Shown here one piece after another: positions 49,454 to 58,184 of a stretch of 64,000 nt of DNA; the stretch's first letter is position 1; each line of letters opens with the position of its first letter. The stretch comes from Alistipes sp. ZOR0009 (GTDB lineage: Bacteria; Bacteroidota; Bacteroidia; Bacteroidales; ZOR0009): NCBI RefSeq assembly GCF_000798815.1, contig NZ_JTLD01000025.1, forward strand, positions 27,011 through 91,010, read 5' to 3'. Under the pieces are notes generated by a model, which did no database searches, was not told the origin of the DNA, and worked only from the letters and a program-made list of their open reading frames with translations. The position numbers and the translations under genes were made by a program.

Positions 49454-51511
49454 ATGATAACTAGTCAACTTTTAAACCCTAAAAGCATTGTAGTTGTAGG
49501 GGGAAGTGATGATATTCAAAAGCCTGGAGGTAAGGTACTAAGAAATCTTTTAGATGGAAGCTTCTCTGGCAATTTATACGTTGTTAATCCTAAGGCCGAC
49601 AATGTTCAAGGAGTAAGAACTTTTGCTGCTGTAGAGGATTTACCGCAGGTTGATATGGCTATTTTAGCTATAGCTGCCAAGTTTTGCCCAAATGCCGTTC
49701 GCGAATTAGCAGAAAAAAAGAATACCAAAGCTTTCATTATTTTGTCTGCTGGATTTCATGAGGAAAGTGAAGAAGGCGCTTTGTTGGAGAATGAAATTGT
49801 TGATATCATAAATGCTAATGGAGCTTGCTTAATTGGACCAAATTGCGTTGGCGTTATGAATTCTAACTACCAAGGTGTATTTACCACTCCAATTCCAAAG
49901 TTTGATCCACAAGGGATTGATTTTGTCTCTGGATCAGGTGCTACAGCCGTATTTATAATGGAATCTGGGATACCCAATGGTCTAAAATTTTCAAGTGTTT
50001 ATTCAGTTGGAAATAGCGCTCAAATGGGGGTCGAGGAGATTATCAAATACCTCGATGAAAGCTATGAAGAAGGAGTAAGCTCTAAGGTTAAGCTAATATA
50101 TATAGAGAGTATCAACAAGCCAGATATGCTACTTAAGCATGCCTCTTCGTTAATTTCGAAGGGCTGTAAAATTGCAGCTATTAAGTCTGGATGCTCAGAG
50201 GCTGGTAGCCGCGCTGCATCTTCGCATACTGGTGCACTTGCCAGTCCTGATGTTGCTGTCGATGCGCTTTTCCGTAAGGCTGGTATTGTTCGTTGCTATG
50301 GACGCGAGGAGTTAGCGACTGTAGCTGGCATCTTTATGCATCCAGAGTTAAAGGGAAAAAACATAGCGGTGATAACCCACGCTGGTGGACCTGCTGTGAT
50401 GCTTACAGATGTTCTTTCAAATAACGGATTAAATGTTCCTGCCATTGAAGGACCAAAAGCCGATGAATTGCTTGGGAAACTTTTTGCTGGATCATCAGTT
50501 GCCAATCCCATAGACTTTTTGGCTACAGGAACCGCTCAGCAGCTAGGCGACATTATTGACGCATGCGATAATGATTTTGATAATATAGATGCGATGGCCG
50601 TTATCTTTGGCAGTCCAGGCCTATTTCCTGTATACGATGTGTATGATGTTCTGGATAAGAAGATGAAGGAATGCAAAAAGCCGATATATCCAATTCTACC
50701 CAGTGTTGTCAACGTCGGAGATGAGATCAAGGAATTTTTATCTAAAGGCCGTGTAAATTTCCCTGATGAGGTAGTTTTCGGAGCGGCGTTAGCGAAGGTA
50801 CACGCTACCCCCAAACCTGCAGAACTTGATGGCAATTCGCTTAATTTGGATGTTAAAGCAATTCGACAAATTGTAGACGAAGCAGAAAATGGCTACCTAT
50901 CTCCTGAAAAGGTACAGGTGCTCTTGGATGCAGCAGGGGTTGCTAGAGCAAAAGAGATGGTCGTTGATACGGAAGCTGGCTGTATTGCTGCGGTAAAAGA
51001 AATAGGTTTCCCAATTGTAATGAAAGTAGTAGGCCCTGTTCATAAGTCGGATGTTGGCGGTGTTGTTCTTAACGTAAATAGCGAAGAGGTTGCCAAAACC
51101 GAATTTAACCGTATGATGAAGATTAAAGATACTACAGCTATACTTCTTCAGCCAATGCTTACTGGTACGCAGCTATTTGTGGGAGCAAAACAGGAAGGGG
51201 CTTTTGGCCATCTTGTTTTCTGTGGATTAGGAGGAATCTTTATCGAGGTACTTAAGGATGTTACTTCGGGTTTAGCTCCAATTGGTAATACAGAGGCTCT
51301 AAGCATGATTCGTAGCCTTAAATCCTATAAGATTATAGAAGGTGCTCGAGGGCAGGAGCCTGTTAACGAGGCATTATACGCTAAAGTTATCGAAAGGGTC
51401 TCTGAACTATGCAAAATTGCTCCCGAAATTTTTGAAATGGATATCAATCCGCTTCTGGGTAGCAAAGATAAGGTAGTTGCTGTTGATGCAAGAATTAGAA
51501 TAGAAAAATAG
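49454..51511 (+). CDS. Acetate--CoA ligase (ADP-forming), fused alpha-beta
   Basis: This 685-residue enzyme belongs to the ADP-forming acyl-CoA synthetases, which convert acyl-CoA, ADP and phosphate into acid, CoA and ATP by substrate-level phosphorylation. The alpha part (about residues 1-460) has a CoA-binding fold ('SIVVVGGSDDIQKPGGKVLRNLL'), 'LIGPNCVGVMNSNYQGVFT', and the conserved His in 'SHTGALASP'. The beta part (about 470-685) is an ATP-grasp domain ('FPIVMKVVGPVHKSDVGGVVLNV', 'LLQPMLTGTQLFVGAKQEGAFGHLVFCGLGGIFIEVL'). Such enzymes are typical of fermenters that recover energy from acyl-CoAs formed from sugars and amino acids. It is a single gene with a terminator after it. Confidence 0.92.
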   Translation: MITSQLLNPKSIVVVGGSDDIQKPGGKVLRNLLDGSFSGNLYVVNPKADNVQGVRTFAAVEDLPQVDMAILAIAAKFCPNAVRELAEKKNTKAFIILSAGFHEESEEGALLENEIVDIINANGACLIGPNCVGVMNSNYQGVFTTPIPKFDPQGIDFVSGSGATAVFIMESGIPNGLKFSSVYSVGNSAQMGVEEIIKYLDESYEEGVSSKVKLIYIESINKPDMLLKHASSLISKGCKIAAIKSGCSEAGSRAASSHTGALASPDVAVDALFRKAGIVRCYGREELATVAGIFMHPELKGKNIAVITHAGGPAVMLTDVLSNNGLNVPAIEGPKADELLGKLFAGSSVANPIDFLATGTAQQLGDIIDACDNDFDNIDAMAVIFGSPGLFPVYDVYDVLDKKMKECKKPIYPILPSVVNVGDEIKEFLSKGRVNFPDEVVFGAALAKVHATPKPAELDGNSLNLDVKAIRQIVDEAENGYLSPEKVQVLLDAAGVARAKEMVVDTEAGCIAAVKEIGFPIVMKVVGPVHKSDVGGVVLNVNSEEVAKTEFNRMMKIKDTTAILLQPMLTGTQLFVGAKQEGAFGHLVFCGLGGIFIEVLKDVTSGLAPIGNTEALSMIRSLKSYKIIEGARGQEPVNEALYAKVIERVSELCKIAPEIFEMDINPLLGSKDKVVAVDARIRIEK

Positions 51512-51513
51512 AA

Positions 51514-51538
51514 AAGGCGGGGATTTCCCGCTTTTTTT
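51514..51538 (+). terminator. Terminator after the acetate--CoA ligase gene
   Basis: A GCGGG/CCCGC stem with flanking A/T pairs, followed by seven T residues. Confidence 0.88.
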
Positions 51539-51623
51539 ACATATTTCCAAAATAAAAACCTTAAAAACAACTAGTAACTATTAAAAAAATTATTTTTGGG
51601 ACTACAAACTACGACATATTAAA

Positions 51624-53936
51624 ATGAATATTAACCTTAACCTTAATCGATCAATAAGGCAGAAGATTCAACTCTACATTTTGGGCTCTGTTGTTATTGT
51701 TTACTTAATTGTATTTGGATTTATAAGCGTTTCTAATCGTAAAGCGGCATTTGATCAGACTGCCAAATTAATATCTTCTTATTCGGATCGGTATGCTGGT
51801 GAAATTGGCTCCAACTTGAACTCCGACATGTCCGCACTTCGGACGCTGGCTAGCACCTCTATTATAAATGAAAATGTGGGGATTCCTGCTTTCATGGATT
51901 TGAAAAATGACATGATTAGAAGCACCTTTAAGGCAAACCCAAACGTTTACTCATTTTGGGATAGCTGGGAGTACTCCTACATTAAACCTGGTTGGAGTAA
52001 AGACTGTGGAAGGGTTGCTTTTACCATTTGGACAGAAGGAGGACAAACGAAGGAGTCAATTACAGAAAGAAGTTTGGACGGAGACCCCGAGATCTATGCT
52101 CACCAAAAAGTACTTAAAAAGGAGAATGCCTTCGAACCGTACATGGACGTTTTTGCAGCAGGCAAAGCCGAGGCGCAAATGATGACAAGCCTTGCAGTGC
52201 CGTTACTCCGTAATGGAAAGTTCGTTGGACTAATGGCGGAAGATGTAACTCTTAACCAGTTTCAAAAGCTACTTGAAGGAATAAAGCCACTCCCTGATGC
52301 AGAAGCAATGCTGATTTCTCAAAATGGAATTATAGCAGGTTTTCCTAATAAGGAGATGCTAAGCAAAAAGGTAATTGCGCTTTTGGGGAAGGATTGTGAT
52401 GTTCAGGTTTTGGATAGCATAAAAAATGGTAAGCGATTCTCTTTTATTGCCAACGATTCGCTGGGAGTGGAGCGCTACTTTGCTTTTTCTCCTATCGCAA
52501 TTGGGCGTGATGGAGACACTTGGTCGCTAGGTATATCAGTTCCCGTTTCAACTATATACCAGCAAACCAATAGAAACTTCATGATTTCCATTTTGGTCGG
52601 TCTTTTGGGCTTGGCGCTAATTTGGATTATCAATTTAATACTATCAACAAGCATAACGAACCCAATTAAGCAACTTACCAGCTTGCTACACAGGATGGCC
52701 AGGGGAGAGGTATCGCAGAATATGAAGGTTAACGTGCAGACTCATGATGAGCTTGGAGACATGAGTAAGGCTCTTAATCAAACGCTCGATAGCCTTATCC
52801 AAAAGGAGCATTTCGCCAATCAAATAGGAAAGGGAGACTTAAACGTAGATTTAACCTTAATGAGCGAAGATGATATCCTAGGGAAATCGTTGCTACGCAT
52901 GCGTAACGACCTAAAGAAGGCTAAAGATGAGGATGAAATTCGTCAAGTAAATGATGATAGAAGAAGATGGGCTGCCGAAACTATCGCCAAAATAAACGAC
53001 ATCATTCGCTACAACAACCACGATATTGACTTGCTTTGCAAAACACTGGTAAAGGAGGTTGTGTATTCTGTTGATGCTAACCAAGGAGGAATTTTCCTTT
53101 TAAATGAGGATAATGAAATAGATGTAAGCTACGATTTAGTTGCCGCCTTTGCCTATAATAGGCATAAGCTAATGAAGCGTAGTTTCAAGCCAGGCGAAGG
53201 CCTTATTGGTACCTGTATTGCCGAAAAGGAACCGGTTTACCTAACCGAACTTCCTAACGACTTTGTTGAGATAACCTCTGGCTTAGGTGGTGCTAACCCC
53301 AAGAATATTCTCATTGTTCCATTTGTACATGATAGCAAAGTACTAGGAGTACTCGAAATAGCCTCGTTTAAACTTTTTGCCGAGTACGAGCGAGAAGTTA
53401 TCTTGAAAATTGCCGATAGTTTTGCTTCTGCCATATCGTTTGCCAAAACGGGCTCGATGACTCAAAGATTGCTTGAGCAGTCTAAAATTCAGGCTGAGAT
53501 GATGGCCGCGCAGGAGGAGGAAATGCGCCAAAATTTGGAGGAATTACGCTCGACCCAAGAGGAGTCGCTGCGTCAGCATACCGAGCAAGAAGGGCTTATT
53601 GAGGCTATCAGCAAGTCGGTACTTTGGACAGAGTACGATCTAAATGGTAAAATCGTAAATGTTAGCGATAAGGTAGTGCAAAAGATGGGAATTTCTAAAG
53701 ATAAGCTACTAGGTTCGGATGCGCTACAGGATTATTTATCCACAGGTAAAGATAAAGATTCGTTTACCCATCTATGGAATAACGTTCGTTTGGGAGCAGC
53801 GCAAAGGGTGGTGAGCCATCGTAAGGATGGACTATCTAGCGCTACCGTGATCGATACGTATACACCAATTCGTGTGGATAACGAAACGCGTAAAATCATC
53901 AAAGTTTCGTACGACATAACAGAATCTATGAACTAG
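51624..53936 (+). CDS. Membrane sensory protein with Cache, HAMP, GAF and PAS domains but no output domain
   Basis: This 770-residue protein has TM1 (about residues 15-36), a periplasmic double-Cache-type sensor (about 40-310), TM2 (about 319-341), a HAMP linker (about 342-395: 'SITNPIKQLTSLLHRMARGEVSQNM'), a second linker region, a GAF domain (about 455-605: 'SVDANQGGIFLLNEDNEIDVSYDLVAAF', 'GEGLIGTCIAEKEPVYLTELP'), a coiled coil (about 615-655) and a C-terminal PAS domain (about 656-770: 'GLIEAISKSVLWTEYDLNGKIVNVSDK'). No kinase, cyclase or chemoreceptor signalling domain is visible. It probably detects a periplasmic ligand and passes the signal to an unknown partner. A TATTTTTG -7-like box lies at 51591. 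Confidence 0.85.
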   Translation: MNINLNLNRSIRQKIQLYILGSVVIVYLIVFGFISVSNRKAAFDQTAKLISSYSDRYAGEIGSNLNSDMSALRTLASTSIINENVGIPAFMDLKNDMIRSTFKANPNVYSFWDSWEYSYIKPGWSKDCGRVAFTIWTEGGQTKESITERSLDGDPEIYAHQKVLKKENAFEPYMDVFAAGKAEAQMMTSLAVPLLRNGKFVGLMAEDVTLNQFQKLLEGIKPLPDAEAMLISQNGIIAGFPNKEMLSKKVIALLGKDCDVQVLDSIKNGKRFSFIANDSLGVERYFAFSPIAIGRDGDTWSLGISVPVSTIYQQTNRNFMISILVGLLGLALIWIINLILSTSITNPIKQLTSLLHRMARGEVSQNMKVNVQTHDELGDMSKALNQTLDSLIQKEHFANQIGKGDLNVDLTLMSEDDILGKSLLRMRNDLKKAKDEDEIRQVNDDRRRWAAETIAKINDIIRYNNHDIDLLCKTLVKEVVYSVDANQGGIFLLNEDNEIDVSYDLVAAFAYNRHKLMKRSFKPGEGLIGTCIAEKEPVYLTELPNDFVEITSGLGGANPKNILIVPFVHDSKVLGVLEIASFKLFAEYEREVILKIADSFASAISFAKTGSMTQRLLEQSKIQAEMMAAQEEEMRQNLEELRSTQEESLRQHTEQEGLIEAISKSVLWTEYDLNGKIVNVSDKVVQKMGISKDKLLGSDALQDYLSTGKDKDSFTHLWNNVRLGAAQRVVSHRKDGLSSATVIDTYTPIRVDNETRKIIKVSYDITESMN

Positions 53937-53954
53937 CTTCTAGAAGTATAAAGT

Positions 53955-53990
53955 AAAGGCGGCATTTCTTTCGAGATGCCGCCTTTATTT
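53955..53990. terminator. Bidirectional terminator between convergent genes
   Basis: AAAGGCGGCAT/ATGCCGCCTTT stem of 11 bp between the convergent sensory and transporter genes. The plus strand has a better T tail than the minus strand. Confidence 0.85.
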
Positions 53991-53998
53991 TAGTTCAT

Positions 53999-55669
53999 CT
54001 ACATAAAAATAAGCAGTATTAGCTGAGCTAACACAACCCGGATAAACATACAAAGCGGATAAACGGTAGCATATGACACAGAAGGAACGTCGCTATCGAC
54101 AACTGTGTTTGCGTAGTTTAGAGCCATTGGGTTGGCCATGCTTCCGCAAAGCATGCCGCTAACAGTGGCATAATCCATCCTCTTAACTAAAAGGGCAAAT
54201 GCGCCTACAAGAAGAACGGGAAGTACGGTTAGCGTGAATCCGATGCCTAGCCAAATAAGTCCCTCCGCACGAAAAACGGTTTCGAAGAAATGGGTACCCG
54301 CATCTAACCCTAAACAAGCTAAGTAAAGGCTAATTCCAACACCTCGAAGCATTAGGTTAGCACTTTTGGTGGTGTAGGTTACAATATGAAATCTCGGTCC
54401 AAATGCCCCCATCAGTATCCCGACCACAATGGGGCCTCCAGCTAATCCTAACTTAATAGGCAGCGATACACCTGGAATATTTATGGGAATAGAGCCGAGC
54501 ACAAGTCCAAGCACAATGCCAATAAATATGGCTACCAGATTGGGTTCGTGGAGCCTCTTTATACGATTTCCCAACTCGGTTTCTACTGATTGAATAGACT
54601 TTTGGTTGCCAACAACGGTAACCTTATCTCCCATCTGTAGGGTTAAATCTGGCGTGGCCAGCAGATCAATACCCGAACGGTGTACGCGGGTAATATTTAC
54701 TCCAAAGCGGTTGCGTAGCTTTAGCTGCGAGAGTTTCTTTCCATTAATAGCCGAGCGAGTAATCACGATGCGCTGCGAAACTAGCTGTGAATCTATAGAA
54801 TTCCAGTCAATATCGTTCTTATTCCAGTCATATTCAATCTCTTTTCCAAAAAGAGTGGTGAGCGCTTTCACTTCTTTAGGATCAGTAATTACCAGAATTT
54901 TATCGCCTTTGTGGAGTATGGTTTCGGAATTGGGTATAGTCACCTCATCGCCATGCCATACTCGCGATATAACAAACTTTTTGGTGATAATAGAGGCAAC
55001 CTCTTCGATGCTTTTTTCGTATATGGCAGGGTTCGATATGCTGAAACTCACAATAAAGGTCTCTGTGCTGGTTTCCTCGCTGCCGCTATTATGCTGCTTT
55101 AACGAGCCTACTTTTTTTAGAAGAATGAGACCTATGATAACCCCAACAACGCCCAAGGGATAGGTAACGGCACATCCCAATGCTAGGTTCGGTTGTGAGG
55201 CTGCCGAGTCTACGGCTAGCTGCTTTAGCGTTTGTTGGGCTGCTCCCAGCGCAGGTGTATTGGTAACTGCCCCGCAAAAAATTCCCGTCATCTCGGGAAG
55301 CGAGATGTTGGTCGTAAAGTAGAAGCCCAGCATCATGAGCGTACCTACAAATACTACGGCTAGTGCCAACATGTTCAACTTTATGCCGCCTTTAAAAAAC
55401 GAGGCAAAAAAGGATGGCCCCACCTGTAATCCTAGCGCATATACAAAGAGGATTAGCCCAAAACTTTCGGCGTAGTTAAGCGTATCAGGATCGATGGATA
55501 GCCCTAGATGCCCCCCAAATATGCCAACAAAAAAAACGAAAGTTACCCCTAAAGAAACTCCTAAGACCTTAATTTGCCCCAGTAAAAGGCCCAAGGCGAT
55601 GATGGTGGATAGAAGTACGACTGCCTGAATTACCGAGTGATTGATGAAGAGATTCTCAAACCATTCCAT
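53999..55669 (-). CDS. AspT/YidE-family putative transporter with two RCK_C domains
   Basis: This 556-residue inner-membrane protein has about five helices in the N-terminal half ('VIQAVVLLSTIIALGLLLGQIKVLGVSLGVTFVFFVGIFGGHLG', 'SFGLILFVYALGLQVGPSFFASFF'), two TrkA-C/RCK_C domains in the middle (about residues 205-290 and 295-375; 'ILHKGDKILVITDPKEVKAL', 'LQMGDKVTVVGNQKSI') and a second set of helices to the end. This is the YidE/AspT arrangement (aspartate-alanine exchanger family). The substrate is not predictable from sequence. It is monocistronic and divergent from the nitronate monooxygenase gene. Confidence 0.88.
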   Translation of the reverse strand: MEWFENLFINHSVIQAVVLLSTIIALGLLLGQIKVLGVSLGVTFVFFVGIFGGHLGLSIDPDTLNYAESFGLILFVYALGLQVGPSFFASFFKGGIKLNMLALAVVFVGTLMMLGFYFTTNISLPEMTGIFCGAVTNTPALGAAQQTLKQLAVDSAASQPNLALGCAVTYPLGVVGVIIGLILLKKVGSLKQHNSGSEETSTETFIVSFSISNPAIYEKSIEEVASIITKKFVISRVWHGDEVTIPNSETILHKGDKILVITDPKEVKALTTLFGKEIEYDWNKNDIDWNSIDSQLVSQRIVITRSAINGKKLSQLKLRNRFGVNITRVHRSGIDLLATPDLTLQMGDKVTVVGNQKSIQSVETELGNRIKRLHEPNLVAIFIGIVLGLVLGSIPINIPGVSLPIKLGLAGGPIVVGILMGAFGPRFHIVTYTTKSANLMLRGVGISLYLACLGLDAGTHFFETVFRAEGLIWLGIGFTLTVLPVLLVGAFALLVKRMDYATVSGMLCGSMANPMALNYANTVVDSDVPSVSYATVYPLCMFIRVVLAQLILLIFM

Positions 55670-55987
55670 TTACCTGCTGTATTTGTTTGTTTGCTCAATT
55701 TATAGGTTGACGGGTAGCCGCAGGGCTACTTGTCAAATATTTAACAAAAAAAAGAAAAAAAAGAGCACGGGCGACAGGTGGTTTTGATTTCATGTCTTTT
55801 ATTTGGTTAACAAGTCTGGTATGCTCTTTTTAGCAAGTTATAACTTGATGTTAGCCCCATTTGTTTAAGTGCAATCCATCAAAATAACATTAGAGGATGC
55901 GAGCGTTTAAATTCTGTTTAACACCAGTATTGCTACCGATTAACTATCTAAATGATTAACTTCGCACTTCCAATTTAAAAACGAAAA
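55670..55987. other. Divergent intergenic region with a long inverted repeat
   Basis: Between the divergent transporter and flavoprotein genes lies an AT-rich 318-nt region. AAAAAGAGCA at 55758-55767 and TGCTCTTTTT at 55822-55831 are inverted copies of a 10-nt sequence, 54 nt apart. TAACTTCG near 55958 resembles the -7 consensus for the flavoprotein gene at one mismatch. Confidence 0.45.
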
Positions 55988-56935
55988 ATGAACAATAGGA
56001 TAACTTCACTTTTTAACATTCAGTACCCCATAATTCAGGGTGGTATGGTATGGTGCAGCGGCTGGCGATTAGCTGTTGCGGTTTCTGAGGCGGGCGGATT
56101 AGGTCTTTTGGGAGCTGGATCGATGCATCCCGAAATGCTACGGGAGCACATTCAGAAGGCAAAAGCCAATACTACCAAGCCTTTTGGGGTCAATGTGCCG
56201 CTACTTTACCCCGAGATTGAGAAAATCATGAGCATTATCATTGAAGAGGGTGTGAAGATTGTATTTACATCAGCCGGAAATCCTAAAACATGGACAAAAA
56301 TTTTAAAGGATAAGGGGATTACTGTCGTACACGTGGTCTCAAGTTCCAAATTTGCAAAAAAATGCGAAGATGCGGGTGTTGATGCAGTGGTAGCCGAAGG
56401 TTTCGAAGCAGGAGGGCACAATGGACGTGAGGAGACAACGACGCTAACCTTGATTCCTCAGGTGCGCAAGGCTATTTCGCTTCCTCTTATTGCTGCTGGA
56501 GGTATTGGATCGGGTAGCGGTATGATGGCAGCGATGGCTCTTGGTGCAGATGGAGTACAGTTGGGTACCGTATTTGCGCTATCTCAGGAGTCATCTGCTC
56601 ACGAAGCCTTTAAAACGCACTCGACCTCGCTTGAGGAAGGAGATACCATGCTTAGCCTAAAGAAGATTGGGGCTACTCGACTTATAAAAAACGATTTCTA
56701 TCAAAAGGTTACCGAACTTGAAGATCGTGGAGCTTCGGCTGACGAACTTAAAGCTCTATTGGGGAAGGGACGGGCTAAAAAAGGAATGTTTGAAGGAGAC
56801 CTAGTAGAGGGGGAACTCGAAATTGGACAGATTGCCTCTTTGGTAAAAGAAATCAAACCTGTTAAGCAAATCGTCGACGAGATTGTTACAGAGTTTGGGC
56901 AGGTTAGAGCTGCCATTTCGTCCATTAACTTTTAA
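55988..56935 (+). CDS. Nitronate monooxygenase family flavoprotein (FabK-related)
   Basis: This 315-residue FMN-binding TIM-barrel protein starts 'NNRITSLFNIQYPIIQGGMVWCSGWRLAVAVSEAGGLGLLGAG' and has 'VVAEGFEAGGHNGREETTTLTLIPQVRKAI', with the conserved His in 'AGGHNG', and 'LIAAGGIGSGSGMMAAMALGADGVQLGTVFALSQESSAH'. The family includes nitronate monooxygenases and the enoyl-ACP reductase FabK, and sequence alone does not separate them here. It is likely cytosolic. Five nt separate it from the M16 peptidase gene, so they share a transcript. Its physiological substrate is uncertain. Confidence 0.82.
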   Translation: MNNRITSLFNIQYPIIQGGMVWCSGWRLAVAVSEAGGLGLLGAGSMHPEMLREHIQKAKANTTKPFGVNVPLLYPEIEKIMSIIIEEGVKIVFTSAGNPKTWTKILKDKGITVVHVVSSSKFAKKCEDAGVDAVVAEGFEAGGHNGREETTTLTLIPQVRKAISLPLIAAGGIGSGSGMMAAMALGADGVQLGTVFALSQESSAHEAFKTHSTSLEEGDTMLSLKKIGATRLIKNDFYQKVTELEDRGASADELKALLGKGRAKKGMFEGDLVEGELEIGQIASLVKEIKPVKQIVDEIVTEFGQVRAAISSINF

Positions 56936-56940
56936 GTTTG

Positions 56941-58179
56941 ATGATAGATTTTTCGAAGTATACGCTATCAAATGGGCTGACGGTTATCGCGCATCGCGAT
57001 GGGTCGTCGCCCATTGCAGCCTTTAACCTGCTGTACAAGGTGGGGGCTCGCAACGAGAATCCGAACCGTACAGGTTTTGCCCACCTTTTTGAGCACCTGA
57101 TGTTTAGTGGCTCCAAGAATGCACCTTCGTTCGACGATCCGCTACAGATGGCTGGAGGAGAGAATAATGCCTTTACCAACAACGATTATACCAACTACTA
57201 CGAAACGCTCCCCAAAGAGAATATAGAAACAGCTTTTTGGCTCGAGTCGGATCGTATGTTTGGGTTGAACATCAACGAGCAAAGTCTCAGTGTTCAGAAA
57301 AACGTGGTTACAGAGGAGTTCAACCAGCGCTATTTGAACCAGCCTTACGGCGATATTTGGCTACTACTTCGATCTTTGGCGTATCAGGTACATCCGTACC
57401 AATGGCCAACCATTGGCAAAGAAATTTCACACATCACCAACGCCACGCTGACAGAAGTTACTGATTTTTACAACAAATTTTATAGCCCCAATAATGCCAT
57501 ACTAAGCGTTGTTGGCGACTTTGACGAGCGCTATATCTTCGAGATGGCCAATAAGTGGTTTGGAGACATCCCTGCACAGTATATGGGTGATGATCTCATT
57601 CCACAAGAGCCCATCCAAACTGAGTTAAGGGAGCTGGAGGTAGAGCGCGATGTGCCAACATCGGCTCTCTATAAGGTGTATCATATGTGCGATAGGCTAG
57701 ACTCTCGCTATTACGCTACTGATATGCTCTCAGATATTCTTTCCAATGGTAAATCGGCTCGTATGTACCGGAGTTTGGTACAGGATCAGCGTCTATTTAC
57801 CGAGGTTAATGCCTACCTTACTGGTGATGTCGATCCTGGACTATTTGTTTTCTCTGGTAAACTCAGCAAAGGTGTATCCTTTGAGCAGGCTGAAAAGGCT
57901 ATAGCTACGGAAGTGGACAAATTGCTTTCCGAAAAAATATCGGAATATGAGTTGGAGAAGGTGAAGAATAAATACGAAACATCGATTGTGTTTGGTGAAA
58001 CCAGCATTCTTAATAAGGGAATGAACTTGGGCTACTATCAAATGCTTGGAGATGCTGCCATGATAAATACCGAAGTTGATAAGTATCGATCTGTAGCTGC
58101 CGAGGAGCTGATTGATGTTGCATCCAAACTCCTTGTTGATAGCAACTCTTCAACCTTACGTTACATCGCTAAAAAGTAG
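56941..58179 (+). CDS. M16 family zinc metallopeptidase, catalytic subunit
   Basis: This 412-residue protein is an M16 (pitrilysin-like) peptidase. The inverted zinc motif is present as His48-Leu-Phe-Glu51-His52 in 'GFAHLFEHLMFSG', with the more distal zinc Glu in 'VVTEEFNQRYLNQPYG'. It starts 'MIDFSKYTLSNGLTVIAHRDGSSPIAAFNLLYKVG', the usual start, so the ATG at 56941 is preferred over the TTG three nt earlier. There is no signal peptide, suggesting a cytosolic location. The following gene encodes an M16 partner lacking the zinc motif, the normal arrangement for a heterodimeric processing peptidase in bacteria. Confidence 0.93.
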   Translation: MIDFSKYTLSNGLTVIAHRDGSSPIAAFNLLYKVGARNENPNRTGFAHLFEHLMFSGSKNAPSFDDPLQMAGGENNAFTNNDYTNYYETLPKENIETAFWLESDRMFGLNINEQSLSVQKNVVTEEFNQRYLNQPYGDIWLLLRSLAYQVHPYQWPTIGKEISHITNATLTEVTDFYNKFYSPNNAILSVVGDFDERYIFEMANKWFGDIPAQYMGDDLIPQEPIQTELRELEVERDVPTSALYKVYHMCDRLDSRYYATDMLSDILSNGKSARMYRSLVQDQRLFTEVNAYLTGDVDPGLFVFSGKLSKGVSFEQAEKAIATEVDKLLSEKISEYELEKVKNKYETSIVFGETSILNKGMNLGYYQMLGDAAMINTEVDKYRSVAAEELIDVASKLLVDSNSSTLRYIAKK

Positions 58180-58184
58180 ATGGT

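Noticed and set aside
54606..55163. 185-codon plus-strand frame
   Set aside because: Antisense to the AspT/YidE transporter, no motif.
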